DNA of 20,447 nt from a virus. The DNA is taken from positions 1 through 20,447 of the IMG/VR virus record IMGVR_UViG_3300031963_001136. The stretch is one strand, 5' to 3'. Position 1 is the stretch's first letter. Every line of letters starts with the position of its first letter. Under the pieces are notes generated by a model. That model searched no databases. It saw only the letters and a list, made by a program, of their open reading frames with translations, and was not told the DNA's origin. The translations under genes were made by a program, and so were the position numbers. This document shows, piece by piece, positions 1 to 7,538 of this stretch.

Positions 1-140
1 CTGAAATCATGGGGAAGCGATACGCGGCGGGCGTCGCTCTCCGGCCTGAGCTTCACAACGAAAAGGATGTCGAGGAACTGGCGGTCGAAATCTGGAGCGA
101 GTTCCGCAACATGGAAATCATGCCCACAATCGCGCAATGA
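1..140 (+). CDS. C-terminus of an upstream virion gene, possibly portal protein (5' truncated)
   Basis: An open frame runs in from the left edge (first full codon at base 3) and stops at TGA 138-140. It gives 45 residues ending in NMEIMPTIAQ. The stop overlaps the next start as ATGA, the junction style used through the window, so this is probably a real gene end. The visible part is charged and probably helical (EKDVEELAVEIW), with no diagnostic motif. In phages with a Bbp19-like gene at this place the preceding gene is commonly the portal (head-tail connector), so portal is a guess from gene order only. It could equally be another head protein. Confidence 0.6.
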   Translation, partial: EIMGKRYAAGVALRPELHNEKDVEELAVEIWSEFRNMEIMPTIAQ

Positions 141-445
141 CGCCCGAAGAAACGCCACGTCAGAAAGAGCTTCGCGTTATTCGCGGAGCCGCACAATCGC
201 TGTCCAAAAACAAGGATTGGGAGCGCGTGTGGATTCACCTGCAAAAACGCTATCCCATCGCCGCGCCAGTTTTTGAAACCGGCCACGAAGGCAACACGCA
301 CCGCGCCGCCAAGAAGGACGGCAACCGCGAAGTGATGTCTCACATTCTCGCGCTCATGACTTTACCTCTAGACGTTGATTTTGAGATCGACGCCATGGAG
401 TTGAAACCCGCAGAAGCAACAAGCACCACCCACGCACCCGTATGA
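137..445 (+). CDS. Bbp19-like phage head/connector-associated protein
   Basis: This is a 102-aa soluble protein with no signal peptide or membrane segment. Residues 26-72 match my memory of the Bbp19-type phage domain: a W..V...L...Y segment, then PVF (44-46), then a GNREV..HIL helix (62-71) with an invariant-looking Arg. Bbp19 family genes lie between portal and capsid/scaffold genes in BPP-1-like podoviruses, and this gene is in that slot. The molecular role is not established; a virion assembly part is likely. It starts inside the preceding stop (ATGA) and ends in the following start (ATGA), so all three frames are probably translationally coupled. Confidence in the gene is high, in the family moderate. 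Confidence 0.72.
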   Translation: MTPEETPRQKELRVIRGAAQSLSKNKDWERVWIHLQKRYPIAAPVFETGHEGNTHRAAKKDGNREVMSHILALMTLPLDVDFEIDAMELKPAEATSTTHAPV

Positions 446-957
446 TTACCATCGAAGGAAAAGCCGTTCTTCGCAACGGCCAGCAAATCGCAGAGCTGGA
501 GGGCGGCGTTGTCCGCTCTCTATCGAAACTCCCGCCCGTCATCATGGGCCAAGTCCGCAAGGCCGCAGGAGCCGACGTGACTTTTGAGGTCATCGCGTTC
601 GAGGCCATCGAAAGCGCCGAGGAAAAGCCCGACAAGACGGAAACGCCCGAGGTCGAGCAAAGCAAGCCCGAACCTGCCGAGGAAACGGACCTGACGACCA
701 TCTACGGTATCACGGTTGCGGCTGACAAGGGGCTGATTCCCATGTACCCGGCTATGCACGAAGCTCTTGGCAGTCGCACGCCCGCCTTTGTGGCCTGGGC
801 GAAAACGATCCTGAGCGCCGATGACTTCGCGCGCGAGTATGCTGGCAAGACATTGCCGACCGTCGAGGAGGTCGAGTTCCAGTTCGGCAAGATCGCCCGC
901 GCAAATGCCAAGCACGAAAAGGCGTCCGAAAGCGAACACGGCGGCGAACCCATCTAA
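442..957 (+). CDS. Hypothetical acidic two-part virion-region protein
   Basis: A 171-aa protein not recognised as a named family. Residues 1-54 look like a small beta-rich domain (ITIEGKAVLRNGQQIAELEG, then DVTFEVIAFE). Residues 55-83 are a disordered linker rich in Glu, Lys and Pro. Residues 84-160 are helical, with hydrophobic positions such as FVAWAKTIL and an acidic VEEVEFQF stretch. The C-terminus is charged and flexible. It overlaps the Bbp19-like stop by four bases and is 21 nt upstream of the scaffold gene, which suggests a head assembly role, perhaps with the scaffold. No catalytic motif, signal peptide or membrane helix is visible. A long minus-strand frame across this gene is a GC-rich shadow. 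Confidence 0.75.
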   Translation: MITIEGKAVLRNGQQIAELEGGVVRSLSKLPPVIMGQVRKAAGADVTFEVIAFEAIESAEEKPDKTETPEVEQSKPEPAEETDLTTIYGITVAADKGLIPMYPAMHEALGSRTPAFVAWAKTILSADDFAREYAGKTLPTVEEVEFQFGKIARANAKHEKASESEHGGEPI

Positions 958-978
958 GCCACACCCAACAGCACCAAT

Positions 979-1854
979 ATGAGCACGACCATCCTCCAAC
1001 AAGGCCAGCAACAGCAGCAAAGCGACGGCCAACAGCAGCAACAGCAACAGCAACAGGGGCAGCAACAGCAAGGCCAGCAAGGCGGCGGGCTGTCCTTCCA
1101 CGAACTCATCAACCCGGACGGCACTTTCGCGCAGGGCTGGACCGACAAGCTGCCCGAGGCCTTCAAGCCATTCGGGCCAAGTGTCGGGCGTTTCCCTTCC
1201 ATTACCGACCTCATCGGCGGTTATGCGAACGCGGAAAAGGCCATTTCGGCCAAAAAGCTCACTCCTCCCGGCGAGAACGCCACGCCTGAGCAGGTCGCCG
1301 AATGGCGGAAGCTCGTCGGCGCTCCCGACAAGCCGGACGGCTACGGCCCCTTGAAGCCTGAAAAGCTGCCTGCGGGTGCCGAGTGGAGCGATGAACTCGC
1401 GGGCAAGCTCGCGGAAATCGGTCACAAACATCACCTGCCGAAAGCCGCGCTGGCTGACCTTGTGGCGCTCAATCTCTCGGCACAGGAAGCGGCGGCCCAA
1501 AAGAACGGCACGGACGCAGAGGCCTACGTTGCACAGCAGACCGAGGCGTTGAAAAAGGAATGGGGCCAAGGCTACGAGGAAAATCTGGCGCAGTCCGTCA
1601 AGGCCGCGAAGCTCCTGGGCGTGGACATCACCGACCCCGAAGTGGGCAGCAACGCGAAGATGATCCGGCTCCTGCATTCGGCCTCGAAGCTCATGCGCGA
1701 AGATAAACTTCTCGGCGGCGACGGCGCGCAGGCGACGCTTCGCGAGCAGGCCGACCAAATCCGCAAGGGCGACGACTACCAGGGCAAGAACGGCCTTGAG
1801 AAGCAGAAGGCCGCGCAGGCTCGCATTGCCGCGCTGCTTGGCGAAAAATTGTGA
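979..1854 (+). CDS. Head scaffolding protein, Gln-rich N-terminus
   Basis: A 291-aa hydrophilic, mostly helical protein directly upstream of the capsid gene, the usual place for a scaffold. After a poly-Gln stretch (residues 7-34) comes a domain typical of podoviral scaffold/minor head proteins: F..L.NPDG.F..GW at 39-53, then SITDLIGGYANAEKAI at 71-86. A linker with TPEQVAEWRKLVGAPDKPDGY (104-124) follows, then long charged helices to the C-terminus (EKQKAAQARIAALLGEKL). Such proteins guide shell assembly and leave or are degraded before packaging. No Shine-Dalgarno sequence precedes the ATG; the upstream 21 nt are A/C-rich. The domain order and position make this call fairly secure. Confidence 0.85.
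   Translation: MSTTILQQGQQQQQSDGQQQQQQQQQGQQQQGQQGGGLSFHELINPDGTFAQGWTDKLPEAFKPFGPSVGRFPSITDLIGGYANAEKAISAKKLTPPGENATPEQVAEWRKLVGAPDKPDGYGPLKPEKLPAGAEWSDELAGKLAEIGHKHHLPKAALADLVALNLSAQEAAAQKNGTDAEAYVAQQTEALKKEWGQGYEENLAQSVKAAKLLGVDITDPEVGSNAKMIRLLHSASKLMREDKLLGGDGAQATLREQADQIRKGDDYQGKNGLEKQKAAQARIAALLGEKL
997..1080 (+). repeat. CAG/CAA low-complexity tract coding poly-Gln
   Basis: Mixed CAG and CAA codons encode 22 Gln among 28 residues (positions 7-34 of the scaffold), interrupted only by Gly, Ser and Asp. The mix of codons means it is not a pure trinucleotide repeat, so slippage is limited. The product is a disordered N-terminal tail. A similar but shorter QQQQ run occurs in the ejection protein at 7041. 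Confidence 0.95.
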
Positions 1855-1861
1855 TGATGGA

Positions 1862-1908
1862 CGCTTGACAACGCGGCGGGTGTTTCACTCCGTCGCGTTG
1901 TCCAAGCG
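1862..1908 (+). promoter_or_regulatory. Long near-perfect hairpin in the capsid leader
   Basis: Bases 1862-1882 pair with 1886-1908 to make a stem of about 20 bp closed by a TTT triloop. There are two single-base bulges (C1902, C1888) and two G-U pairs. It starts 8 nt after the scaffold stop. No T-run follows, so it is not an ordinary intrinsic terminator. It is more likely an mRNA processing, stability or translation-control element separating scaffold from capsid expression. Confidence 0.7.
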
Positions 1909-1909
1909 A

Positions 1910-1968
1910 CCTCTCACACGACAAGAGAGGCAATCGCGAAGCAAGGCTGACGGCCCGCTTCGCGCGGG
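1910..1968 (+). promoter_or_regulatory. Further capsid-leader hairpins with two competing folds
   Basis: CCTCTC (1910-1915) pairs with GAGAGG (1925-1930). Downstream, CGCGAAGC (1935-1942) can pair with GCTTCGCG (1957-1964), or CCCGC (1954-1958) can pair with GCGGG (1964-1968). The last two folds share bases and exclude each other, as in an RNA switch. Regulatory use is inferred; only the complementarity is seen. Bases 1969-2046 show no further strong fold and end in a pyrimidine-rich stretch at the capsid start. Confidence 0.5.
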
Positions 1969-2046
1969 GAACCGAAAGACCGAGCTTGAACGCCAAAGGC
2001 ACCGGACACGCCAAGGCAATCAACCTCTCATTCTTTCTTCACCTTT

Positions 2047-2928
2047 ATGGCTGAAATCCCCTCATTCTACAAAACCGAGTTTGCGACCAACTGGGAGCAG
2101 GCTTACCAGCAAATGAACTCCCGCATGAAGGGTGCCGTCACGGCCTCTCCCTTCACCGGCGCTCGCAAGTGGTTCAACGAACTCGACCAAACCGAGATGT
2201 CCGAAGTGACTGACCGCAAGGCCGACACTGGCGACGGTGACTCCACCGGCTTCAAGTATTGGCTCTTCCGCCGCAAGTTCCAGTTCGTCAAAAGCTGGGA
2301 CGAAGACGACGCCGTTCAACTCGGCGAAATCACGCTCCCGCAGTCGGACGAAATCATGTCCGCTGCCGCCGCCGAAAACCGCCGCGCCGATGACCTCATT
2401 ATTGAGGCCATGGACGCAACGCGCTACATCGGCGAAAACGGCACCGATTCCGACGCCTTCCTTTCGGCGCAATCCATCGCGGTCAACTACGTGCCTTCCG
2501 GCTCGACGGTTGATTCCGGCCTCACGATGGGCAAGCTCCGCTATGCGAAGCGCCTCTTCGACCTCGCCGAAGTGCCCGAGTCGGAACGCTACCTCGCCTA
2601 CGGTGCGCGTCAGCTCGACGACGCCCTTGGCATCACCGAAGTCACCAGCCGCGACTACAACGACTTTATGGCGTTGAAGGACGGCAAGGTTGACCGCTTC
2701 ATGGGCTTTACCTGGGTGCCTTCTCAGCGCCTCAGCGTGGCGAGCAACGTCCGCAAGGTCGTGGCTTGGCACAAGTCCGGCGTCCGCTTCGCTGACCTCG
2801 AACGTCACGTCCACATCGACGTGCTTCCTGCGAAGTCGCACAAGACCCAGCTTCGCGCCGTCAAGCGCATGGGTGCCGTTCGCGCCAAGAACAAAGGCGT
2901 CGTCCGCATCTACTGCAACGAGCCGTGA
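2047..2928 (+). CDS. Major capsid protein
   Basis: A 293-aa protein that forms the icosahedral shell. Its length, position (scaffold upstream, small head protein downstream) and sequence style match short HK97-fold capsid proteins of Bbp17-like and related podoviruses. The N-terminus is F..EF..NW....QQMNS...G, followed by D.TEMSEVTDRKADT (48-62). The F..KSWDEDDAVQLGEI segment at 79-94 is characteristic, followed by a SDEIMSAAAAENRRADDLIIEAMDATRY spine helix region at 99-126. A WVPSQRL strand lies near 224. No cleavage pro-domain is apparent. No Shine-Dalgarno sequence precedes the ATG; the leader is CTTTCTTCACCTTT. The gene has its own structured leader and its own terminator, so it is probably expressed at a different level from its neighbours. 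Confidence 0.88.
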   Translation: MAEIPSFYKTEFATNWEQAYQQMNSRMKGAVTASPFTGARKWFNELDQTEMSEVTDRKADTGDGDSTGFKYWLFRRKFQFVKSWDEDDAVQLGEITLPQSDEIMSAAAAENRRADDLIIEAMDATRYIGENGTDSDAFLSAQSIAVNYVPSGSTVDSGLTMGKLRYAKRLFDLAEVPESERYLAYGARQLDDALGITEVTSRDYNDFMALKDGKVDRFMGFTWVPSQRLSVASNVRKVVAWHKSGVRFADLERHVHIDVLPAKSHKTQLRAVKRMGAVRAKNKGVVRIYCNEP

Positions 2929-2936
2929 TGAATCTC

Positions 2937-2965
2937 GGGGCGCTCCTTTTGGGAAGCGCCCTTTT
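2937..2965 (+). terminator. Intrinsic terminator after the capsid gene
   Basis: GGGCGCT (2938-2944) pairs with AGCGCCC (2955-2961), extended inward by CC/GG, with TTTT directly after (2962-2965). It starts 9 nt past the capsid stop. It probably lets some transcription through to the next gene. Confidence 0.75.
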
Positions 2966-2994
2966 CCTCAAACCTTCACCTTTTTTCTCTTCCT

Positions 2995-3450
2995 ATGGCT
3001 ACCATCTATTCCGACCTCGCAACGGCCCAAAACTCGGCCCTTTCCGATCAGTCCAAGTCTCCTTCGCTCCCGGCCTACGGCGGCGATCTCAAGTATCTCG
3101 ACGTTACGGTTTCCGTCGCGTCGTCCATAACGACCTCTGACGCCATCTATCTTTGCCGCCTTCCCAAAGGCGCGCGGTTGGTGCCGTCTCTTATCTCCGT
3201 CGATTATGGCGACCCCGGCGACGCTCTCACGCTCAAGCTCGGCGATGCCAGCGACGACGACCGCTATGTTTCCGGGCTTGCGCTCGGTGGCTCGGCGGGC
3301 CGCAAAGAACTGACCGAAGGAACGGAAGGTGCCGCGTTCCTGACGCCCTACAAGCTGACGGATGCCGGTTGGCTCATCGCGACTCCAACGACCGTGACGA
3401 GCGCCGCCGCGCACACGCAGGTGTGGCACATCGTTTACACGCTCGGTTAA
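2995..3450 (+). CDS. Small virion protein, probable head decoration or stabilising protein
   Basis: A 151-aa beta-rich protein directly downstream of the capsid gene. The core pattern is L.RLPKGARLVPSLISVDYGD (residues 53-73), then LTLKLGDASDDDRYVSG (77-93), and a C-terminal strand HTQVWHIVYTLG. Small proteins with this 'lPaGarv ... vGda.D.DRY' pattern commonly follow the capsid gene in podoviral genomes, and I take it as a decoration or head-completion protein. The exact function is not shown. There is no signal peptide, and the Thr/Ser/Ala-rich surface fits a virion protein. The leader is SD-less and pyrimidine-rich (CACCTTTTTTCTCTTCCT before ATG), closely resembling the capsid leader; both starts read ATGGCT. 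Strong hairpins flank it on both sides, making it a separately tuned unit. Confidence 0.65.
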   Translation: MATIYSDLATAQNSALSDQSKSPSLPAYGGDLKYLDVTVSVASSITTSDAIYLCRLPKGARLVPSLISVDYGDPGDALTLKLGDASDDDRYVSGLALGGSAGRKELTEGTEGAAFLTPYKLTDAGWLIATPTTVTSAAAHTQVWHIVYTLG

Positions 3451-3500
3451 ACCATTCGCCCTTCGGGTGTGGCGAGGCGCATGCAGTGGCGCACAAAACA

Positions 3501-3545
3501 GCGGGGGCCGTCCTTTCTTGTTGGGGCGGCTCCCGCATTTCTTTG
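3501..3545 (+). terminator. Strong intrinsic terminator after the decoration-type gene
   Basis: A 13-bp stem (3501-3513 with 3524-3536, two G-U pairs) has a 10-nt loop and is followed by ATTTCTTT. It lies between the head genes and the tail genes and probably separates their expression levels. The rest of the 105-nt gap holds no gene. Confidence 0.75.
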
Positions 3546-3555
3546 AAGACGAACC

Positions 3556-4359
3556 ATGACCAAGACTGACATTTTCAACATTGCTCTAGGCCTTATCGGC
3601 GGTAAATCGCTCTCGAATGCTGACACAGACACGACCCCGCAGGCCGTGAGTGGCCGGAAGTTTTGGGAACTGGCGCTCAATGAAGCTCTCAGCGCGCAGA
3701 ACTGGAACTTTGCCACGAAACGCACGCGCCTGAAAGTCACGCGCACGGCCATCACGTCCATTGCCAACAATGGCGGCGTTGTCCGAGTCACGAAAAACTC
3801 GCACGGTCTGGTGACTGACGACCGAGTTGCGATTGAGGATGTACCTTGCGCGGTCGGGTCGTTCTTTGTGACGCGGATCGACGACAACGTTTTCGACCTG
3901 CAAGACAGCGTTTATGCGTCCGGCTATTCGAGCGGCGGAACGTTCCTGAAAATCCCGGCTTTCGGCTGGGACTATCGCCATGCGCTGCCGTCCGATTGCG
4001 TCAAGGTCCGGCGCGTGCTTGATGACCCTGACCGCGACATGGAGGAGAACGATACGGAACCGTTTCGCGTCGAATCAGGCTTCATCTTCTGCGACCTCGA
4101 AACGGCCTTTGTGTCCTACACGTGGCGCAACGAAACAACCTCGACCTATCCGCATGAGTTCGTGGCGGCGCTCTCGACGCTCCTTGCCTCGTATCTGGCG
4201 CAAGACCTCGCTGGACCGGCTGGACGCTCGCAGGAGCTTCGCCAGACCTATGAACGGCTCATGCTGCCGAATGCACGCGGACGTGATGCGCGCGAGGGCA
4301 AGGGCGATACTGACGTGAGCACGACGCAAAGCGAACTCCACAACGCCCGCTTCGCATGA
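3556..4359 (+). CDS. Tail tubular protein A-like (adaptor/gatekeeper), with inserted beta domain
   Basis: A 267-aa protein of the T7 gp11/P22 gp4 type adaptor family, which docks the nozzle to the portal. The family start is clear: DIFNIALGLIGGKS (5-18), then a helix with W..ALNEALSAQNWNFA (38-53). The family continues with W.YRHALPSDCVKVRRVL (138-155), then FVAALSTLLASYLAQDLAG (202-220) and R...RLMLPNARGRDA near the end. Between these, residues 66-133 form an extra module with HGLVTDDRVAIEDV and a GYSSGGTF end. This resembles small beta domains inserted in many phage structural proteins ('v.N.G.v.vt...HGL..gd.V.i'). The gene begins 10 nt after a terminator tail with no clear Shine-Dalgarno sequence and ends in an ATGA overlap with the next gene. 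Confidence 0.85.
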   Translation: MTKTDIFNIALGLIGGKSLSNADTDTTPQAVSGRKFWELALNEALSAQNWNFATKRTRLKVTRTAITSIANNGGVVRVTKNSHGLVTDDRVAIEDVPCAVGSFFVTRIDDNVFDLQDSVYASGYSSGGTFLKIPAFGWDYRHALPSDCVKVRRVLDDPDRDMEENDTEPFRVESGFIFCDLETAFVSYTWRNETTSTYPHEFVAALSTLLASYLAQDLAGPAGRSQELRQTYERLMLPNARGRDAREGKGDTDVSTTQSELHNARFA

Positions 4360-7037
4360 GCATCGCAACCCGAACCTTTCAGGCTTCCTTCAATGGCGGC
4401 GAACTTTCGCCCCTGCTCGACTCCCGGCCCGATGCGGCCATTTACCGCGACGGTTGCCGCGAGCTTCAAAACTGCGTTGTGCGGCCCTACGGCGGAGCGT
4501 TCAAGCGTCCCGGCCTGCAATACGGCGGGGCCGTCAAGACCTCCTCGACGGCGACGCGCTTGATTCCCTTCAAGCGTTCGACCTCGACCAACTACGTTAT
4601 CGAGATGGGGGATAGCTACATGCGCTTTTGGAAAGGCGGCTCTGCCATGACGCGCATTACAAGTGGAACGCCTGTCGAAATCGCATCCCCCTACACGGCT
4701 GCGCAGCTTCAAGCGGTGCAGTTCTGCCAGATCAACGACGTGATGTTCCTTGTGCATCCGTCGCATGCTCCGCGCCGTCTTTCTCGCAATTCGGAGACAA
4801 GCTGGACCCTTGAAGTGTTCCCGTTCGACTTCCCGCCCATGTCGGACATCAACGACACGACGACGACGATCCGCATTCAACCGGGCGTTTCTGCGTGGGC
4901 AACCTCGACGGCCTACACGGTCGGGCAAGTTCGCCTCGAAAGCGGCCTGCTGTATATGTGCGCAACGGCCCACACGTCCGGCACGTTTGCGACCGACCTT
5001 GCGGCCTCGCGCTGGAAAGCAGTTAAGCCTCGCGGGCCTTGGGTGCGCGACGACGACCACGACACCGCCGATATGGTGGACGTGAACGGCACGCGCTATG
5101 TCTGCATTCTCTCGACGGCGGGCCTGATTGCTGGCTCTGGCTACAATGCCAATCCTCGACCCGGCTCCGGTTCCGGCTGGGCTACCTACTGGCTCGCGGT
5201 CGGTGACTCCAATCTTCGCCTCTTTGCCAGTTCCTCGACCTTTTCCGCTGCCGATGTCGGGACGTATTTCCGCATCGACGTAGGATGCTCGAAGCGTTCG
5301 CTTTTCCTGTCCACCAATCACACGGCTGGCGCAACGCACGTCACGGAACCCATGTTCATTGCCGGTGACGCGCTCATTCGCTCGACCATCACAACGACGA
5401 ACTATTCCGGCTATCTGAACGGCGGCGTCAAGGGAGAGCTGTATCTTGAGTTCAGCAAGGACCGTAGCACTTGGGACCGCGTTCGCCATTGGGGCTTCAA
5501 GAACCCGGCAGACGGCAACATTGCCTCGACCTACAACGGCCCCTCGACGGGCGGCTATTACCGCATTCGGTGGGAACCCGGCATTACCTCGACGGCGCGC
5601 GACCAAGGATTTTTGATCGAAGCGACTACCGGCGTCGTGACGGCGCTGGTCAAGATCGACTCCTATGTTTCAGCCACGGAGGTCACGGCCTCCTTTGTGC
5701 TGCCAGACATCACGTTCGCGCCCTGCGAGATTCTGACGCAGGACAATCGGAATTGGTATCGCGGAGCCTTCGGGGCCAACTACCCGCGCGCCGTGGCCTT
5801 CCATGAGGCGCGCCTTTGGTTCGCTGGTGTGTCGGGCGACGCCTCGCGGGCATGGTCTAGCCGCGTCGATGACTTCTATAATTTCTTCACCGGCCCGGAA
5901 GATGACGACGGCATCGACATTACGCTTTCGAGCGTCGAGACAAATCAAATCGAGTGGATGGCCTCGCTTGGCCGGAATCTCGTTATCGGGACGACCGGGG
6001 AGGAGTGGATCATCAACAGCGGCGAATCCGACTCGGTGCTGACTGCCGACAACATGCGCGCCCGCCTGACAACCCGGAACGGCTCCGCGCCGCTTGCGCC
6101 GCAGATGGTGAACGATGCCTTGTTTTGGTGCCCTCGAAGTGCGCGCCGCCTCCATGAGTTCAACTACGATTTCAGCCGCGACGCTTGGAGCGGGTCTGAC
6201 GTGCTGCAATTTGCCGAACATTTGGGCGCTTCGGGCTTGGTCGATATGGACTTTGCGGCCATGCCCGATTCGGTCCTTTGGGCCGTCAATGGCGACGGGG
6301 AGCTTTGCGGCTTCACCTACGACCGACGCCAGAACGTCACGGCATGGCATCGCCACGTCACGGATGGCTATTTCGAGAGCGTCGCGACCATCTACGGAGA
6401 CAATGGACGTGATGAAGTGTGGTTCGTGGTGCGTCGGACCATCAACGGCGCGACGGTTCGCAACGTCGAAAGGTTCTATCCGACCGCGCAGGACTTCGAT
6501 TTCGACACCGCGAGCGATTTCTTCTATGTGGATTCAGGCCTCAAGGTCACGCCCTCGGGAACGTCCATCACGGGCCTTTCGCACCTCGAAGGCAAGGAGG
6601 TCAAGATTTGGGCCGATGGTGCCCGGATCGAGACGAAAACGGTTTCCTCCGGGGCCGTCACGCTCTCGACCGCTGCCACGTCGGCCATCGTGGGCCTTGC
6701 CTATGAGGCCACGCTTCGACCGATGCGCCTTGAAGTCGTGCTAGATGACGGCACCGGGCAGGGGCGGCACTGGCGTCCAAACCGGCTCATTGCCTGCCTC
6801 TACAACTCCATTGGGGGCGAGTTCCGCACGGGCGGCGACTGGACGGCACTGGACTACTCGACCCCCTACGAGCGCGAACAGGCCGACGAACCGGCGCTCA
6901 CAGTCAGGACAGAGCGCATTTCGAGCCACGTCCCGGCAGATTGGGAGGACTCCATCGAACTGCAATTCCGCAGCGCCGATCCCGTGCCTTTTAACTTGCT
7001 CGCATACATTTTGATTCATGAAGTGGAGGGGAAATAA
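4356..7037 (+). CDS. Tail tubular protein B-like (nozzle/stabilisation protein)
   Basis: This 893-aa protein forms the distal short-tail tube. The N-terminus F.ASFNGGELSPLLDSRPD (10-26) with L.NCVVRPYGGAFKRPGL (37-55) is diagnostic of the large podoviral tail nozzle/stabilisation family. The fold is beta-rich throughout. Two adjacent segments, about 178-224 (WATSTAYTVGQV ... YMC ... W) and 235-277 (VNGTRYVCI ... WATYWL), look like the small aromatic-rich carbohydrate-binding type 5/12 modules. The later part has family-like stretches HEARLWFAG, DDFYNFF, GTTGEEWIINSG and DALFWCPRSARRLHEF. It overlaps the preceding stop by four bases (ATGA). No signal peptide or enzyme motif was seen. A long antisense frame across its 5' half is a shadow. 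Confidence 0.88.
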   Translation: MSIATRTFQASFNGGELSPLLDSRPDAAIYRDGCRELQNCVVRPYGGAFKRPGLQYGGAVKTSSTATRLIPFKRSTSTNYVIEMGDSYMRFWKGGSAMTRITSGTPVEIASPYTAAQLQAVQFCQINDVMFLVHPSHAPRRLSRNSETSWTLEVFPFDFPPMSDINDTTTTIRIQPGVSAWATSTAYTVGQVRLESGLLYMCATAHTSGTFATDLAASRWKAVKPRGPWVRDDDHDTADMVDVNGTRYVCILSTAGLIAGSGYNANPRPGSGSGWATYWLAVGDSNLRLFASSSTFSAADVGTYFRIDVGCSKRSLFLSTNHTAGATHVTEPMFIAGDALIRSTITTTNYSGYLNGGVKGELYLEFSKDRSTWDRVRHWGFKNPADGNIASTYNGPSTGGYYRIRWEPGITSTARDQGFLIEATTGVVTALVKIDSYVSATEVTASFVLPDITFAPCEILTQDNRNWYRGAFGANYPRAVAFHEARLWFAGVSGDASRAWSSRVDDFYNFFTGPEDDDGIDITLSSVETNQIEWMASLGRNLVIGTTGEEWIINSGESDSVLTADNMRARLTTRNGSAPLAPQMVNDALFWCPRSARRLHEFNYDFSRDAWSGSDVLQFAEHLGASGLVDMDFAAMPDSVLWAVNGDGELCGFTYDRRQNVTAWHRHVTDGYFESVATIYGDNGRDEVWFVVRRTINGATVRNVERFYPTAQDFDFDTASDFFYVDSGLKVTPSGTSITGLSHLEGKEVKIWADGARIETKTVSSGAVTLSTAATSAIVGLAYEATLRPMRLEVVLDDGTGQGRHWRPNRLIACLYNSIGGEFRTGGDWTALDYSTPYEREQADEPALTVRTERISSHVPADWEDSIELQFRSADPVPFNLLAYILIHEVEGK
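4887..5186 (+). other. Two carbohydrate-binding-like segments inside the nozzle gene
   Basis: Residues about 178-224 and 235-277 of the nozzle protein each have an aromatic-rich pattern: W..S.AY.VG.V, then a YxC strand, then a closing Trp. This pattern is known from type 5/12 carbohydrate-binding and similar phage modules. I infer sugar contact at the host surface; binding has not been shown. Confidence 0.5.
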
Positions 7038-7040
7038 GCC

Positions 7041-7538
7041 ATGGCATTCGCACCCATTTTTGCAGGACTAAGCGCCGCCGCCTCCATCGGGGGACTGGGC
7101 ATGAGCCTTTACGCCAACAAGCAGCAACAGCAGGCCGCCAAAATCGAGGGCGACATGCAGGCGCGCGCGGCGGAGGACGAGGCCAAGCGGAAGCAAATCG
7201 AGCTTGCCGAGAACCAGCGCCGCACGGCCAAGAATCAGGCGGGGGCACGCGCCACGCAGGCGGCCCGCATGGCCTTGAGCGGCACGGGCGGAGGCTCGCC
7301 GCTCTCCATCATGGCCGAGACGCTGACGCTTCAACAGCGCGAGCTTTCTGATACCCAATACGGCGGCGACCTCACGACCCGCGCGTTGACCAACCAAGCC
7401 ACAGATGCCCGCTACGGCGCGGCCTCAAGCGTCGCGGCACTCAAGCAACGCGGGACTGGCCTACTCATCGAAGGCGTCGGCCAGCTTGCGCAAATGGGCT
7501 ACGGCGTGGCTCGCAACTATCCCCGCAAAGCATCATGA
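7041..7538 (+). CDS. Internal virion/DNA ejection protein, gp14-like
   Basis: A 165-aa protein in the T7 gp14 slot. Residues 1-25 are hydrophobic and Ala/Gly-rich (FAGLSAAASIGGLGMSLYA), fitting membrane insertion on ejection. A Gln/Ala/Glu-rich helix follows (26-85), then a GSPLSIMAETLTLQQRELSDTQYGG segment (101-125) and R.LTNQATDARYGAASS (128-143), both typical of this family. It is thought to form the outer-membrane end of the ejection channel. A GGAGG lies 11 nt before the ATG, one of the few Shine-Dalgarno-like sites in the window. The gene ends with an ATGA overlap into the next ejection gene. Family assignment is by pattern and gene order. Confidence 0.75.
   Translation: MAFAPIFAGLSAAASIGGLGMSLYANKQQQQAAKIEGDMQARAAEDEAKRKQIELAENQRRTAKNQAGARATQAARMALSGTGGGSPLSIMAETLTLQQRELSDTQYGGDLTTRALTNQATDARYGAASSVAALKQRGTGLLIEGVGQLAQMGYGVARNYPRKAS

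Noticed and set aside
520-1758. 412-aa minus-strand open frame
   Set aside because: Lies antisense to the unknown acidic gene and the scaffold; the Leu run mirrors the CAG/CAA tract. A GC-rich shadow.
4248-5606. 452-aa minus-strand open frame
   Set aside because: Antisense to the clear nozzle gene; Arg/Gly/Ala-rich with no domain pattern.
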